Shown here: positions 54,486 through 64,000 of the stretch, piece by piece
Position numbering within the stretch: position 1 is the first letter of the stretch
Layout: every line of letters begins with the position of its first letter
NCBI GenBank assembly: GCA_946811695.1
Contig: OX328123.1
Location: 154,994,080-155,058,079, forward strand
Length of the DNA stretch: 64,000 nucleotides
Reading direction: 5' to 3'
Source: Gonocerus acuteangulatus
Lineage: Eukaryota; Arthropoda; Insecta; Hemiptera; Coreidae
Position numbers and translations under genes: made by a program
The notes under the pieces: generated by a model
What the model saw: the letters and a program-made list of their open reading frames with translations, nothing else
The model's database searches: none
What the model was told of the DNA's origin: nothing

Positions 54486-55268
54486 GTGTCAATTCATTAG
54501 AAATCACCCAGACCATGTAGCTCGACATTTTTGATTTTCCTAATTTTTTTACCAGTTATTCCCCTATCCTAGGTGAGTTCAAACCTGCAGTAAAAACTTT
54601 TTCCGGGCCATAGTTTTTTTTTTCCCCCGGCCATTTTAACTACTTTTTGTCTGAAAACAAGTTTTACGTAAATTAATCTAACTCTCATAATTTCTTAAAT
54701 GTATATGAGGCAAATGAATTTGTACAAATGAGACCTCTTTATGACATAAACAAATGATATCAATTTGGTGACTGAGACAACTGGTTATAGAGTTATAGTG
54801 CATCAAAGTTGGGCTAAAATTACGTTATACGCACACAACATTTAATGAAAATTCATAGTATGAATGGATTTATCTAGTATTTAAAAGGAACAAAATGTTA
54901 ATTATGCAATCAGTAATATTCGCTATTACCACAAAATCAAATATTTAGAAAAGTTAAACTACATATTTGGAAGAAAATGTTGTGAAACAATGAGTATACA
55001 TAAAAACAATGAAAAAGGATTAGGAAAAATTTCTATTGATCATCATTCCAAGAGAAAAAAAAAACAGAGAACACCTCTTTATGACATAAAGAAATAATAT
55101 TAATTTATTTGCCTTACATAAAGGCGTCAAATCTAAGAAGAAGAAGAAAATTTTTATTTACAAAGTGAATATACAATATTTACATTTAGTCTTACAGGCT
55201 ATTATATATTTTACATGTCATTATTGTCAAACTACATGATCTTTACAAGTACTGTTGAAACTTTGGGA

Positions 55269-55334
<66 letters not shown>

Positions 55335-56402
55335 AAGCAAAATACAAGTATAATACATAAATCTGATAATATTTAACGCGTCAAATCTAACAAATCTCAT
55401 GTTGAGCTAACTTTGTGTAAAGTAGTTTCACTGAATACCTTGCATGCTTCAGGCGACAAGCCCGTGTTCTCTTCCATTTGAATATCTGAAGCTTCTGTCT
55501 GTTTACAAATATTTTTGAAATGCATGTAGGGCAAAGAGCTTTTCAGAGTGTAAAAACAAAAAAGGTTACTTTTATTGACACTTAATGAGCTATTTAACTT
55601 ATTCCCGTCAGAAATTTTGATCCTCTTCATACAATGAGGAAATTGTAATACTAACTCATGAAATGTACATATACTTATTTTTGTTCTAATACACTTCGTT
55701 CTAATAATATTTTGTATTTCAAATTACAATGTCGATTAATTATCATTAAATTATGTGTGTTTATAATGTAATATTAGCCCAACTTTTATAGACTGTAACT
55801 CCGGTCCAGTTGAGTCCCAGCCACCAAATATATATTATTTCTTTATGTCATAAAGAGGTGTTATCTGTTGTCTTTTTCTTGGAACGAGGAACAATAAACA
55901 TTTGTCTTAATCCTTTTTTATTGTGATTTTATGTATACTCACAACATTTTGTGTATCACAACATTTTCCTCCAAATATGAAGTTAAACTTGTCTAAATAT
56001 TTGATTTTGTGGTAATAGCGAATATTACTCCCGTTTTACATTAAATTTCAATCAATTTTCGTGATTTTTTTTCTTCAATTTCCATACTATTTACAAAACA
56101 CAATGCAGGGATAAAAATCAAGAGCATATCGTTCTGATAATTTTAGAGTTTATTCTATTCTGATATCTATGAAATTAAGAGAGTTAGATGCTCTTACGTA
56201 AAACTTGTTTTCGGACAAAAAGTAGTTAAAATTCAAACTTAAAATGGCCGACAAAAAAAAAACTATGACCCGGAAAAAGTTTTTACTGCAGGTTTGAACT
56301 CACCTAGGATGGGGGAATAACTGGTAAAAACATTAGGAAAATCAAAAATGTTGACAACAAATTTTATTCAATTTGGGTGATTTCTAATGGATTGTTGACC
56401 CC
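54486..56402. mobile_element. Foldback element C with ~600-bp arms
   Basis: Arms 54486-55105 and about 55790-56402 are inverted copies: TTCATTAGAAATCACCC, CCCTATCCTAGGTGAGTTC, GTTTTACGTAA, CTCTTTATGACATAAA. It is flanked by TTA on both sides (54483-54485, 56403-56405), the left one shared with the neighbouring Harbinger-like element. The centre has a later retro-insertion. Confidence 0.75.
55137..55377 (-). mobile_element. Small retro-insertion with poly(A) and target duplication
   Basis: 13-bp direct repeats GCGTCAAATCTAA (55124-55136, 55378-55390) flank 241 bp. On the minus strand the insert ends GTAAATAAAAATTTTC then (TTC)n, and contains an internal 56-nt T-run (A-run 55277-55332 on +). 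Probably a severely 5'-truncated LINE or SINE copy. Confidence 0.8.
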
Positions 56403-56630
56403 TTACTGTACCTTTGGGGAAAAGTGAGGTCAGGAGTACATTCTGGCTATGTGGTTCCCACCGAGTTTTGGAAATGGAATTCCCTGACCTCTCAAATAGT
56501 GATAATTGATAGTAATTGAGGGATACGGTGATAGAGTGTACAGTACAACGAACCCAATATTTTTCAATATGTTTATGATCGCCATCGATTGTGGAAAACT
56601 TGCAGGTAAGATTTTACTAGACAGATAATA

Positions 56631-57897
56631 TGAAGGTAAGGTGAAAAGTTTCCGGCCTGACCAAGAAAACAATGTTCTTTTTTCTTTATTTTTCAACATA
56701 ATCTCCATCAACACTGATACATTTCTCATAACGGTGTTCTAATTTAGTTATACCAGTTTTAAACATGGATTCATCAAGCTCCTCAAAATACTGATTTACA
56801 GCTTCGATAACTTCTTTGTTGCTCTTAAATTTTTTACCGCCAAGCCATTTTTTGGGGTTAGGAAACAGTTAATAGTCGCTGGGGACTAAGTCTGGAGAGT
56901 AAGGAGGATGCGGCATCAATTAAAACTTCAATTCATGGATTTTGGAGATGGCAACAATCAACGAATGCGCTGGTGCATTATTGTAACAAAACAAAATTTT
57001 TTTCTTCGCCAAATGAGGTCGTTTAATTTGCACCTCGTGCTTCAAATGTTGCAATAACTCTGCGTAGTATTGACCAGTGATAGTCTTACCCTCTTCAAGG
57101 TAATCAATGAATATAATTCCTCTCGCATCCCAAAAAACAGTAGCCATAACATTGTTTGCCGATAAAATTGTTTTTGCCTTCTTTGGAGTTGGTTCCCCTT
57201 TTCCAACCCACTGTTTTGACTGTTCCTTATTTTCAGGAGTGTAGTGGACCCAAGTCTCATCAACAGTTATGAATCGACGCAAAAATTTGTTTGGATTGCG
57301 CCTATACAGCGCCAAATTGTTAGTACAAATGTTTTTTCGAATCAGTTTTTGGTCGAGTGTTAGGAAATGCGGCACCCACCTTGCACACAGCTTTTAGATG
57401 CTCAAATGGTTGTTAAAAATATTTCGCGCACGTTCAGCTGACATCCTACAGATCTCAGCAATCTCATGCACTTTCAATCTGCGGTCTTTCAACACTATTT
57501 GATGGATTTTCTCAATCATTTCTGAAGTTGTGACCTCTACGGGCCGTCCTGAGCGAGGCTCATCAGAGGTGCTCACACGATCCATTTTAAATTCAGAAAC
57601 CCACTGCTTAATAGTTGAATATGATGGGGAGGAGTCTCCTAGTGTTGAATACATCTCTTCTTTTAATTTCTTTGGTGTAAAACCTTTCAAATAAAAGTAT
57701 TTGATGACAGCACGTTTTTCCATTTTCACGAAAACAAGGGAAGCGTCTCGCGCAATGTGCTCTCAAATGCAAATTAACGTAGAGACTGGGCTGAAACTTT
57801 TAATACAAGCTCGGTAGGATCGTACTGTAGGACGCCGCTCCAAAAGTTGGCCTAGTGGCGCCATTGGTCAGGCCAGAAACTTTTCACGCCACCCTCG
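56631..57897 (-). mobile_element. Mariner element 3 (different subfamily)
   Basis: 1267 bp with inverted ends TGAAGGTAAGGTGAAAAG and CTTTTCACGCCACCCTCG, flanked by TA at 56629-56630 and 57898-57899. The interior GAAAAGTTTC(C/T)GGCCTGACC is shared by both ends. Confidence 0.92.
56686..57729 (-). pseudogene. Mariner transposase, three nonsense codons
   Basis: A single frame of 347 codons from MKMEKRAVIKYFYLKGFTP to a stop at 56686-56688. The HTH pair is followed by TAA at 57394-57396 (in HLSI*KLCARWVPHF, where mariners have Lys). The first catalytic Asp is in FITVDETWVHYTP. The second is mutated (CYNNAPAHS for HDN). Further stops follow HELKF and PSDY. The third Asp (YSPDLVPSD) remains at D34D spacing. 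Frame is otherwise kept, so decay is mostly by point mutation. Confidence 0.92.
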
Positions 57898-57899
57898 TA

Positions 57900-59116
57900 T
57901 GTGTTTTGAACAATAGAAGAAGAAAACACATTTCGCTCTTTGTTTAATATGGCAGCTCAAAGGAGTTTAAAAGAAATATGCAAAATTAAAAGACCGAGTT
58001 GAGCATGCCAACTAAACTTGCGATTCATAATGACACGGTGAAGAAGTGATTATTTTCAGATATAATAGATATGCAAATATTATTATATTAATCAGAATGA
58101 TACAAACATTTCCTAAGGAGAGTTTTTATTTATTACCTTATATATTAACTACAGACTATTACCATACATGATAAAAATACAGGTATGTCAGATAATGCAG
58201 GGAATTTAACCCAACACATCTCTAGTTAAGAGCCTTAAAAATATGGCAGACTATGGTTTTAAAAATCTTCATGCAACCCTCCCACATGCTGTGTTACAGA
58301 GATCAAAATAAGTCAGTGAGAGAAAGAGAAGAAGAATTGGAAAAAAAAAACGATATTGTAATAATATTTTATTACATATATTTTTGAATTGTAATGATAT
58401 CTGATATTTTTTAATTCAGGCGCGATATTAAATCAGATGGCGGGAACAAATAAATTCAAATTAATATTTAAAACTATATTTTGGGGTATTCAATATAAAA
58501 TTAAACATTTATTAAAACAAACGATTACAAAATTATTTATATTGAACTGTTTTGTAGAAAGATATGATTTTGTAAAGAGGAAACAATTTAGCCTATTTGT
58601 ATAAAAGGCAGTGTCATAATTCCTGCCTAACCGTGAAAAAAGGAAGCATCTCAACACTGCTCGTCACATTGTCGTCGGTGGCTTAGAAAAACGGTACATG
58701 GTTTCGCTCCCTTTGGGGGATCATTTTGTTTTATGTATATTTGAATATTTTTATGGAAGTCTACATCTTATTTTGGTTGTTGAGAAGAAATCATCTACGT
58801 TGATTGTAGCTATCATCAAGAAGAAAGAAAGTCTATTAATCTTTACTAAGCTGCCGAAAAGGAAGAATTTAATCTTAACTTTCAACATTGAAGAATTTAT
58901 TTATTGAAACATTATTCAAGCTGTTTAGGAAACTGTGAAATTATTGTTATGGATGATCTGCCTAACTAAGGTAATTCGTTTGTTTTGTGTAAATATATTT
59001 GTCTTTGTAGCAGTTCAAATTAAGATTTCACATTTTACCTTCAATACATTTAATAAGTCCCTGTTACTGGGACTGTTTTTATTTATAAATATTTATCTAT
59101 AAATACTATATTGAAG
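57900..59116. other. AT-rich gap, no gene seen
   Basis: No exon or named repeat recognised. An open frame at 58698-58907 has no recognisable similarity or splice context. Confidence 0.4.
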
Positions 59117-59222
59117 AAAAGGCATCACCCCTATCCTGGCTAGAAAAGGGTGGTAAACTATAGATAACCCGTCCTAAAATTCGTAATTAATAATAAATGG
59201 ACATTAAAATTTAAATAAATAT
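59117..59222 (+). mobile_element. SINE S1, 3' part only
   Basis: CCTATCCTGGCTAGAAAAGG through ATAACCCGTCCTAAAATTCG and (AAAT)n; nearly identical to the tail of 22639-22843, so fairly young. The tRNA head is missing. Confidence 0.8.
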
Positions 59223-60300
59223 CTATAAATACAACTATGAGAGCAATTTAAGCTCAGTGCTTCTTGAATATCCTCTGCAGATAAAAATAATCAAATACAA
59301 GTATATAAATTTTCTCTCCGCTAACGTGATAAGTATGTTATTATCAGTCCATTAAGGTTTTTTTTTAGCCAAAAGATTACTAAAAGGATACACACACATT
59401 CATAGTTCTAGATATTAATTAGTTGATAAAAAAAGATAGCCTTTCTCAGTTCAGATACTGTAAGCTATTTATACAAGATTGGCCTCACAAAGAGATTCAG
59501 TATTAAAATTTATCGAAACAGATAATGAAAAATAGGCATATAAGATATTAACCCGATAAAGTCACAGCAGATAACTAAAATATTTTGACAAAAGCCTATT
59601 AAGCAAAAACAACCACATAATGAAAAAAGTATCGATCAATAAGTAAATATAGAAAAGTTAATTATAATAAACAAATTAAAAATTATAGGAATAAGGATTT
59701 CATAAAAAAGAAATTTAATTGTTAAATATATGAAACATTTTCAAATATTTAACATTGAAAAATTAAATTGTCAGGCTGGGAATTAGAAACAAGTTTCTCT
59801 ACTCTCCATTAGATTACTTAACTTGTCATGCCCTGATATGAAGTGCGGAGTATGTACAGCTTGGTCAGTTCACTTTTCTAAAACTAAAGATTTATAAAAT
59901 AAAGTCACTGACAGGTATTATTTCATTTTTTTTGTCATTATTTTTATTAATTATATAAGTACTTTGAATTATCAACTCTTATTAGCCCATGGCTAGGTAA
60001 GGCTTAATGTCATACCGTAGGATATTAAGTAAATCAAAACTGAATAGAAACGTCAGCCCTTAGCCTTAAAGCTGAACTCGGTATAAGCTCTGAAGATAAT
60101 AGCAGGAGCTGCTGAAAGCGCTTAGCACAACAAATAAAAATGTAAGAAGTAATTTGTAGTTTTTTATTTTACCAAAGATTTTCCTACTCTACCAGCAGCA
60201 ATTTTGCACTTTAAAACTCTATAAGATAATGTGGGCATATAAATCATTTAAAAAAAGTACATAATAGTTTAAAGTTGTTGATTTAAAATCCATTGATTAT
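59223..60300. other. AT-rich gap with one SINE-like fragment
   Basis: A decayed S5 copy at 59790-59900 (CTTGTCATGCCCTGATATGA, CACTTTTCTAAAACTAAAGA). No gene recognised. Confidence 0.4.
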
Positions 60301-60329
60301 TTCACCATTAATTGAATGAATTTAATATT

Positions 60330-60787
60330 CACACCAATTATCCGAATTGCAAATTATCCGAATCGACTCCCTCAAGCTACTGTTTTGACAATATTTGTTT
60401 TTATAGTTCATCCATTCAACTGGAGTATTGCCTTTTCAGTTTAAGTTTCTACGTCTTTGACTTTTTTTTTATTGTGGTCTCTGTCATAATGATATTTTCG
60501 CTGTTGAAATAAGATAAAACACCTACCAACAGTTCGTTTTTATAACTGATCTTGCGGTAAAGATAGGTAATTTTTTAGTTTGTATACATTTTTTCAGTAA
60601 TGCATTAATTTGTGTTGAAAGTTCTTTGGAACATTTATAAATAATATTTTATTGTATTTTGTTATTATTATTTTGAAATAATATTGTCGTTTATTTTTAT
60701 TACAATTACATGTCCAATTATCCGAATTCTCGATTATCCAAAGTATCCCCGGTCCCAATTTATTTGGATAATCGACGTTCTACTGTA
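60330..60787. mobile_element. pogo-like relic
   Basis: The right end reads TTTGGATAATCGACGTTCTACTG then TA, with internal CCAATTATCCGAATT repeated at both sides (60340 and 60713). The TTATCCGAA motif and CAGTAGAACGTCGAT tip are of pogo/Tigger style. The left tip is lost. Confidence 0.6.
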
Positions 60788-60834
60788 TTTTAGTTCATAT
60801 GGGGATGAATGTCTGTCTTTTTGAGACACAAAGC

Positions 60835-61048
60835 TTTTCTTTTTTTTTTTCTTTTTTTTTTTTCTTTTTTTTTAATTGTCTCTTAATTAATAATACGGAT
60901 TTTTTGGGACAAGTTATCCTCAGTTTACGACCCTTTTATAGAAAAGATAAAGGTTTTTTTTTAAATAGTGGGAATCAAGCTCATAACCAAATGCACAAAG
61001 ATTCAATGTCTTAACAACTTAAAGCCACTGGGCCTCCTTGGTTAAAAA
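60835..61048 (-). mobile_element. SINE S1, full-length old copy
   Basis: Minus strand: AGGCCCAGTGGCTTTAAGTT head, box B remnant CTTGATTCCCACTA, then AAAAGGGTCGTAAACTGAGG and ATAACTTGTCCCAAAAAATC, aligning with 22639-22843 throughout but much diverged. Confidence 0.7.
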
Positions 61049-61619
61049 TAAGACAAATGCCTTTAAATTTTTTGTAATCATTCATATTAGAATGAAGCAA
61101 AAGTCTCAAATTGAAAGGAAACTATTACTTATTAGTTTCAATTTGTTTATTCCAAACAACATTAAAAAACGACCTCACTGTTTAGCTTTACATAATATGA
61201 CATTACATTAATACGGGGAGAAATAACAATTGGTGTAATTTGAATATTCAAATATGTTACATAATAAATTAGAGAGAAGATGTATAATGTTACATAATAA
61301 ATTAGAGAGAAGAGGGCCAGGATAGAAGAGCTTCAAGGACAAAAAGCCTCGACTCCTCGTGCTCACAACTTGGAGAATTCAGGATCAGCTTATGTTCAAG
61401 CTTCAAATAAAAAGAAAGTTATTACGTTATTTAATGTATGACTAATGTCACTGTAGGACAGTTATCTCATATAATAATAAATAAAACATTCACAAGATAA
61501 GAATACGTTTTTATAAAAACTAAAAAACCTTAATGGAGTTGAGTAGTTTAATAGGACTTTGAATTAGCACTTAATTTTATATTAGTTATTTATTTAAATG
61601 CTAACATCCACTAATACTT
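61049..61619. other. Gap, no gene seen
   Basis: One 25-bp direct repeat (TTACATAATAAATTAGAGAG at 61257 and 61290). Nothing coding recognised. Confidence 0.4.
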
Positions 61620-61745
61620 GACGAATATTTTTGGTGGGCCTTTCTTTAGGTTACTGCCATTTTCTAGCCATGATAGGATGATGCTTTTACTTATTTGAAA
61701 TGAAAACCATTACCCCTTGAAGGAATAGAACCTCATCAAATTCCA
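61620..61745 (-). mobile_element. SINE S1, decayed copy
   Basis: Minus strand: AAGGGGTAATGGTTTTCATT, then TCCTATCATGGCTAGAAAATGG, matching the middle of S1. The head is lost. Confidence 0.55.
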
Positions 61746-61861
61746 AATTTTATTCATATACAATAATAAAACATCACATTACTTTCAAATTCCTTGTCTA
61801 AACTAATAAAAATTTTAAATAAATTGCATTTTTAAGCTAAAGTAGTCTATTAAACAATTTT

Positions 61862-61925
61862 TTACACGGGTCTTTCCTCCCTCCATCTCAGGCGTCAGCC
61901 ACTAGTCCATGGGGTGACCGAAGTC
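61862..61925 (-). mobile_element. SINE S3 head fragment
   Basis: Minus strand: GGTCACCCCATGGACTAGTGG with box A TGGACTAGTGGCTGACGCC; box B missing. Confidence 0.5.
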
Positions 61926-61967
61926 AACTGATGATACAGCTCTTCCCATAATGAGAAGCTTCTTTAG

Positions 61968-63441
61968 AAAAAAAGTCCGTCTCGCAGGACTGCATCATCT
62001 CAGCGCGGTTCCGTTCATTTCCCTAGTCTAATTTGGAAAGATTAAAATAGAAGCAGTTATTATTTTGGTTCCACCAGTCTTTTTTTTAAATTAATTATTA
62101 TAATGGCGTGTCAACCCTTAAGGTCACTAACGCCATTCCTGTGAGTAGTAAAGTCTTGAAAGGTCATGATTTACAATCTTACCTGGAAGGGTCCGCTACA
62201 CTAGAAACAGACCCGCTAGTGACAAGGTCTTGGAATCTTGGAAATCTATGTTTCTAACAATAAATTGTTTTTGTTATTTTACTTAACCAGTTTTATTGTC
62301 AAATACATTATCCAACTATAAGCAATTAAAAAATAACAAGAAATAAAACAGACAAAAAGAACCATTGGAATAAACAAAATCAATTAATTTAAAGCTTTAA
62401 GCACTTTTTTCTCCGATTGACATCGCCTAATTAAAACTTTCTTCAGAACCTTTTTTGTAGAGCATTTAGTAAGCTTCCGAATGGTAATCTTCCGCTTCAC
62501 AAGATTGTCAACGGTTTTCGAGATACTAACGAAATTATACAAAGCTACCAAAACTTTTTTTGTCTGTTAATAAAATATTTTATTCTAACCCTTCCTTTAC
62601 TCTAAACGTAACAAAAATTTCAACATATTAGTGTTGATGAAACTCGAACATGCAGAAAATGTTTCAACTGTATCCCATAATTCTAAGTACCAAAATCAAA
62701 GACAAAGAACCCTCCCTAGGAAGGACGCTAGGCAGTTGAAAAGCTATATATCTTGGAAATCCATATCTCTAACATTAAATTGTTTTTCTTATTTTTCTTA
62801 ACCTGTTTTATTTTCAAATACATTATCCAACAATAAGCAATTAAAAAATAACAAGGAATAAAAAACAGACAAAAAGAACACTTCGAATAAGCGAAATCAA
62901 TTACTTTAAAGTTTTAAGCTCTTATTTCTCCGATTGACATCGCCTAATCAAAACTTTCATTAGAACCTTTTTTTTAGATCATTTAATAAGCTTTCTAATG
63001 GTATTCTTCCGTTTACCAAGATTCTCAACCTTTTTCGAGATATTAAGGAAAGTAAACAAAGTTACTAAAACTTTTTATGTCTGTTAATAAAATATTTTAT
63101 TCTAACCCTTCCTTAACTCCAAACGTAACCAAAATTTCAACATATTAGTTTTGATGAATGTAGAACATGCAGAAAATGTTTCAACTGAATCCCATGATTC
63201 TAAGTACCCAAACCAAAAACGGTATTCAAAAAATATTTTTCCAATTTTCTCGAAAACGGTTAAAGCTATCGCCTTGAAAATGGTTTCATTCGTTTTCCTA
63301 GCCCACGAGTCATATAAAACGAGTACTTAGAAGCTTATGAACTCAAAAACATAAGCGTTACGATTTTTTTTGCGCGAATTTCGCCCCAAACGCCATCTTT
63401 CAGTAGGCGGATTTTGCTGGTTAACAAACTTGACCTTTCAA
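61968..63441 (+). repeat. Repeat family R1, longest copy, body duplicated
   Basis: Head at 61972 (AAGTCCGTCTCGCAGGACTG), then two tandem bodies (about 62245-62700 and 62755-63225), each from TAACA(A/T)TAAATTGTTTTT to GATTCTAAGTACC, and the family end GCGGATTTTGCTGGTTAACA at 63401. No long frame. A short insert at 62085-62155 resembles a SINE core. Confidence 0.7.
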
Positions 63442-63449
63442 ATTGGACG

Positions 63450-64000
63450 TGGGGTGATCAAAAAGTTCCAGGACTGATTTTTTATTAATTTATTTAAAAA
63501 ATCTACAGGCTATTGGACGTCGTCCCCTTCAAAGTACTCTCCTTGGGAAGCTATACATTTTTCCCAACGATGTTTCCACTGCGTGAAGGACTTTGAGAAA
63601 TCATCTTGTGAAATGGTGTTTAGCTGCTCCAGCGATTTTTCTTGAATGTCATCTACGGACTCAAATCTCTTTCCCTTCATGGGTCTCTTGAGTTTTGGAA
63701 ACAAGAAAAAGTCTGCAGGGGCAAGGTCAGGTGAATATGGAGGCTGGGGAATGATCGTCATTCCATTTTTGGTGCAGTAGTCGCGAATGAGCAGTGCGGA
63801 ATGAACAGGCGCATTGTCATGATGCAGGAACCACTCACAGCTCCGCCACAACTCTGGTCTCTTCCTCCTTATCCTGGTCTCTTCATCCTTACCAAATGAA
63901 ATGTTCAATTCTTCAGCCATCTCACGAATGGTTAGTCGACGATTAGAACGCACGAGACTGTTCAATCTTGCAACATGATCGTCATCAGTCGAAGTTGATG
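63450..64000 (-). mobile_element. Mariner element 4, cut by window end
   Basis: Left tip near 63450 (GGGGTGATCAAAAAGTTCCAGG), transposase to the window edge. A TA next to the tip is not visible, so the exact end is uncertain. Confidence 0.8.
63510..63998 (-). pseudogene. Mariner transposase, internally deleted, partial
   Basis: Frame open from the window edge to TAG at 63510-63512. It reads NSLVRSNRRLTIREMAEELN (end of the HTH region) then, after NISFG, jumps to sequence just before WFLHHDNAPVHSALL, so the segment with the first catalytic Asp is gone. Second Asp (HHDN) and third (YSPDLAPADF) remain, 34 residues apart. Only the DNA-binding C-part and catalytic end survive. Confidence 0.88.

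Overview
The window is a stretch of AT-rich arthropod nuclear DNA, gene-poor and heavily loaded with transposable elements. The arthropod assignment rests on a terminal orcokinin exon (25352-25544, +) with [14 protein letters not shown] peptides, a neuropeptide family typical of arthropods. Spliced exons with GT/AG borders and several mariner families agree with it. I cannot name the species. A chelicerate is possible, because hammerhead-bearing repeats are common there, but that is weak evidence.

Host genes: (1) the last exon of an orcokinin precursor on the + strand; (2) four exons of a mitoferrin-type mitochondrial iron carrier on the - strand (52273-52329, 48763-48955, 45798-45909, 40982-41179), in matching splice phase and lacking the N-terminal third; (3) a possible short terminal exon of an unrecognised gene (32092-32179, -). 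No rRNA gene, functional tRNA gene, CRISPR array or bacterial operon was seen.

Layout. 1-7441: a nearly complete I-clade LINE on the - strand, with 14 tandem 58-bp monomers at its 5' end, ORF1 broken by one base, an intact 1235-residue ORF2, and a 3' end made of repeated A-tract units. 7.9-9.7 kb: an unclassified repeat family with copies at 24.5, 47-48 and 62-63 kb. 10.2-15.3 kb: two long-inverted-repeat elements set in TA microsatellites; the second holds a mariner, which holds a 353-bp hammerhead-bearing element. 15.4-25.2 kb: SINEs, a 5'-truncated LINE with target duplication, tandem repeats carrying a TAATATTAC-centred palindrome, an inverted pair of hammerhead motifs, and three hAT-like MITEs. 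25-32 kb: orcokinin exon, transposase relics and a second inverted hammerhead pair. 33-36 kb: Jockey-like and mariner pseudogenes. 39-52 kb: R2-like LINE relic and mitoferrin, whose introns hold many elements. 52.6-57.9 kb: a PIF/Harbinger-like element, a foldback element and a decayed mariner. 58-64 kb: SINE copies, a pogo-like relic and a mariner cut by the window edge.

The most unusual signals are the recurrent hammerhead-ribozyme-like motifs in inverted-repeat elements, including one dated by nesting, the palindromic tandem repeats at 18.4-18.9 kb, and the tandem 5' monomers of the LINE. All functional calls come from reading the sequence and recalling families; no database search was run.
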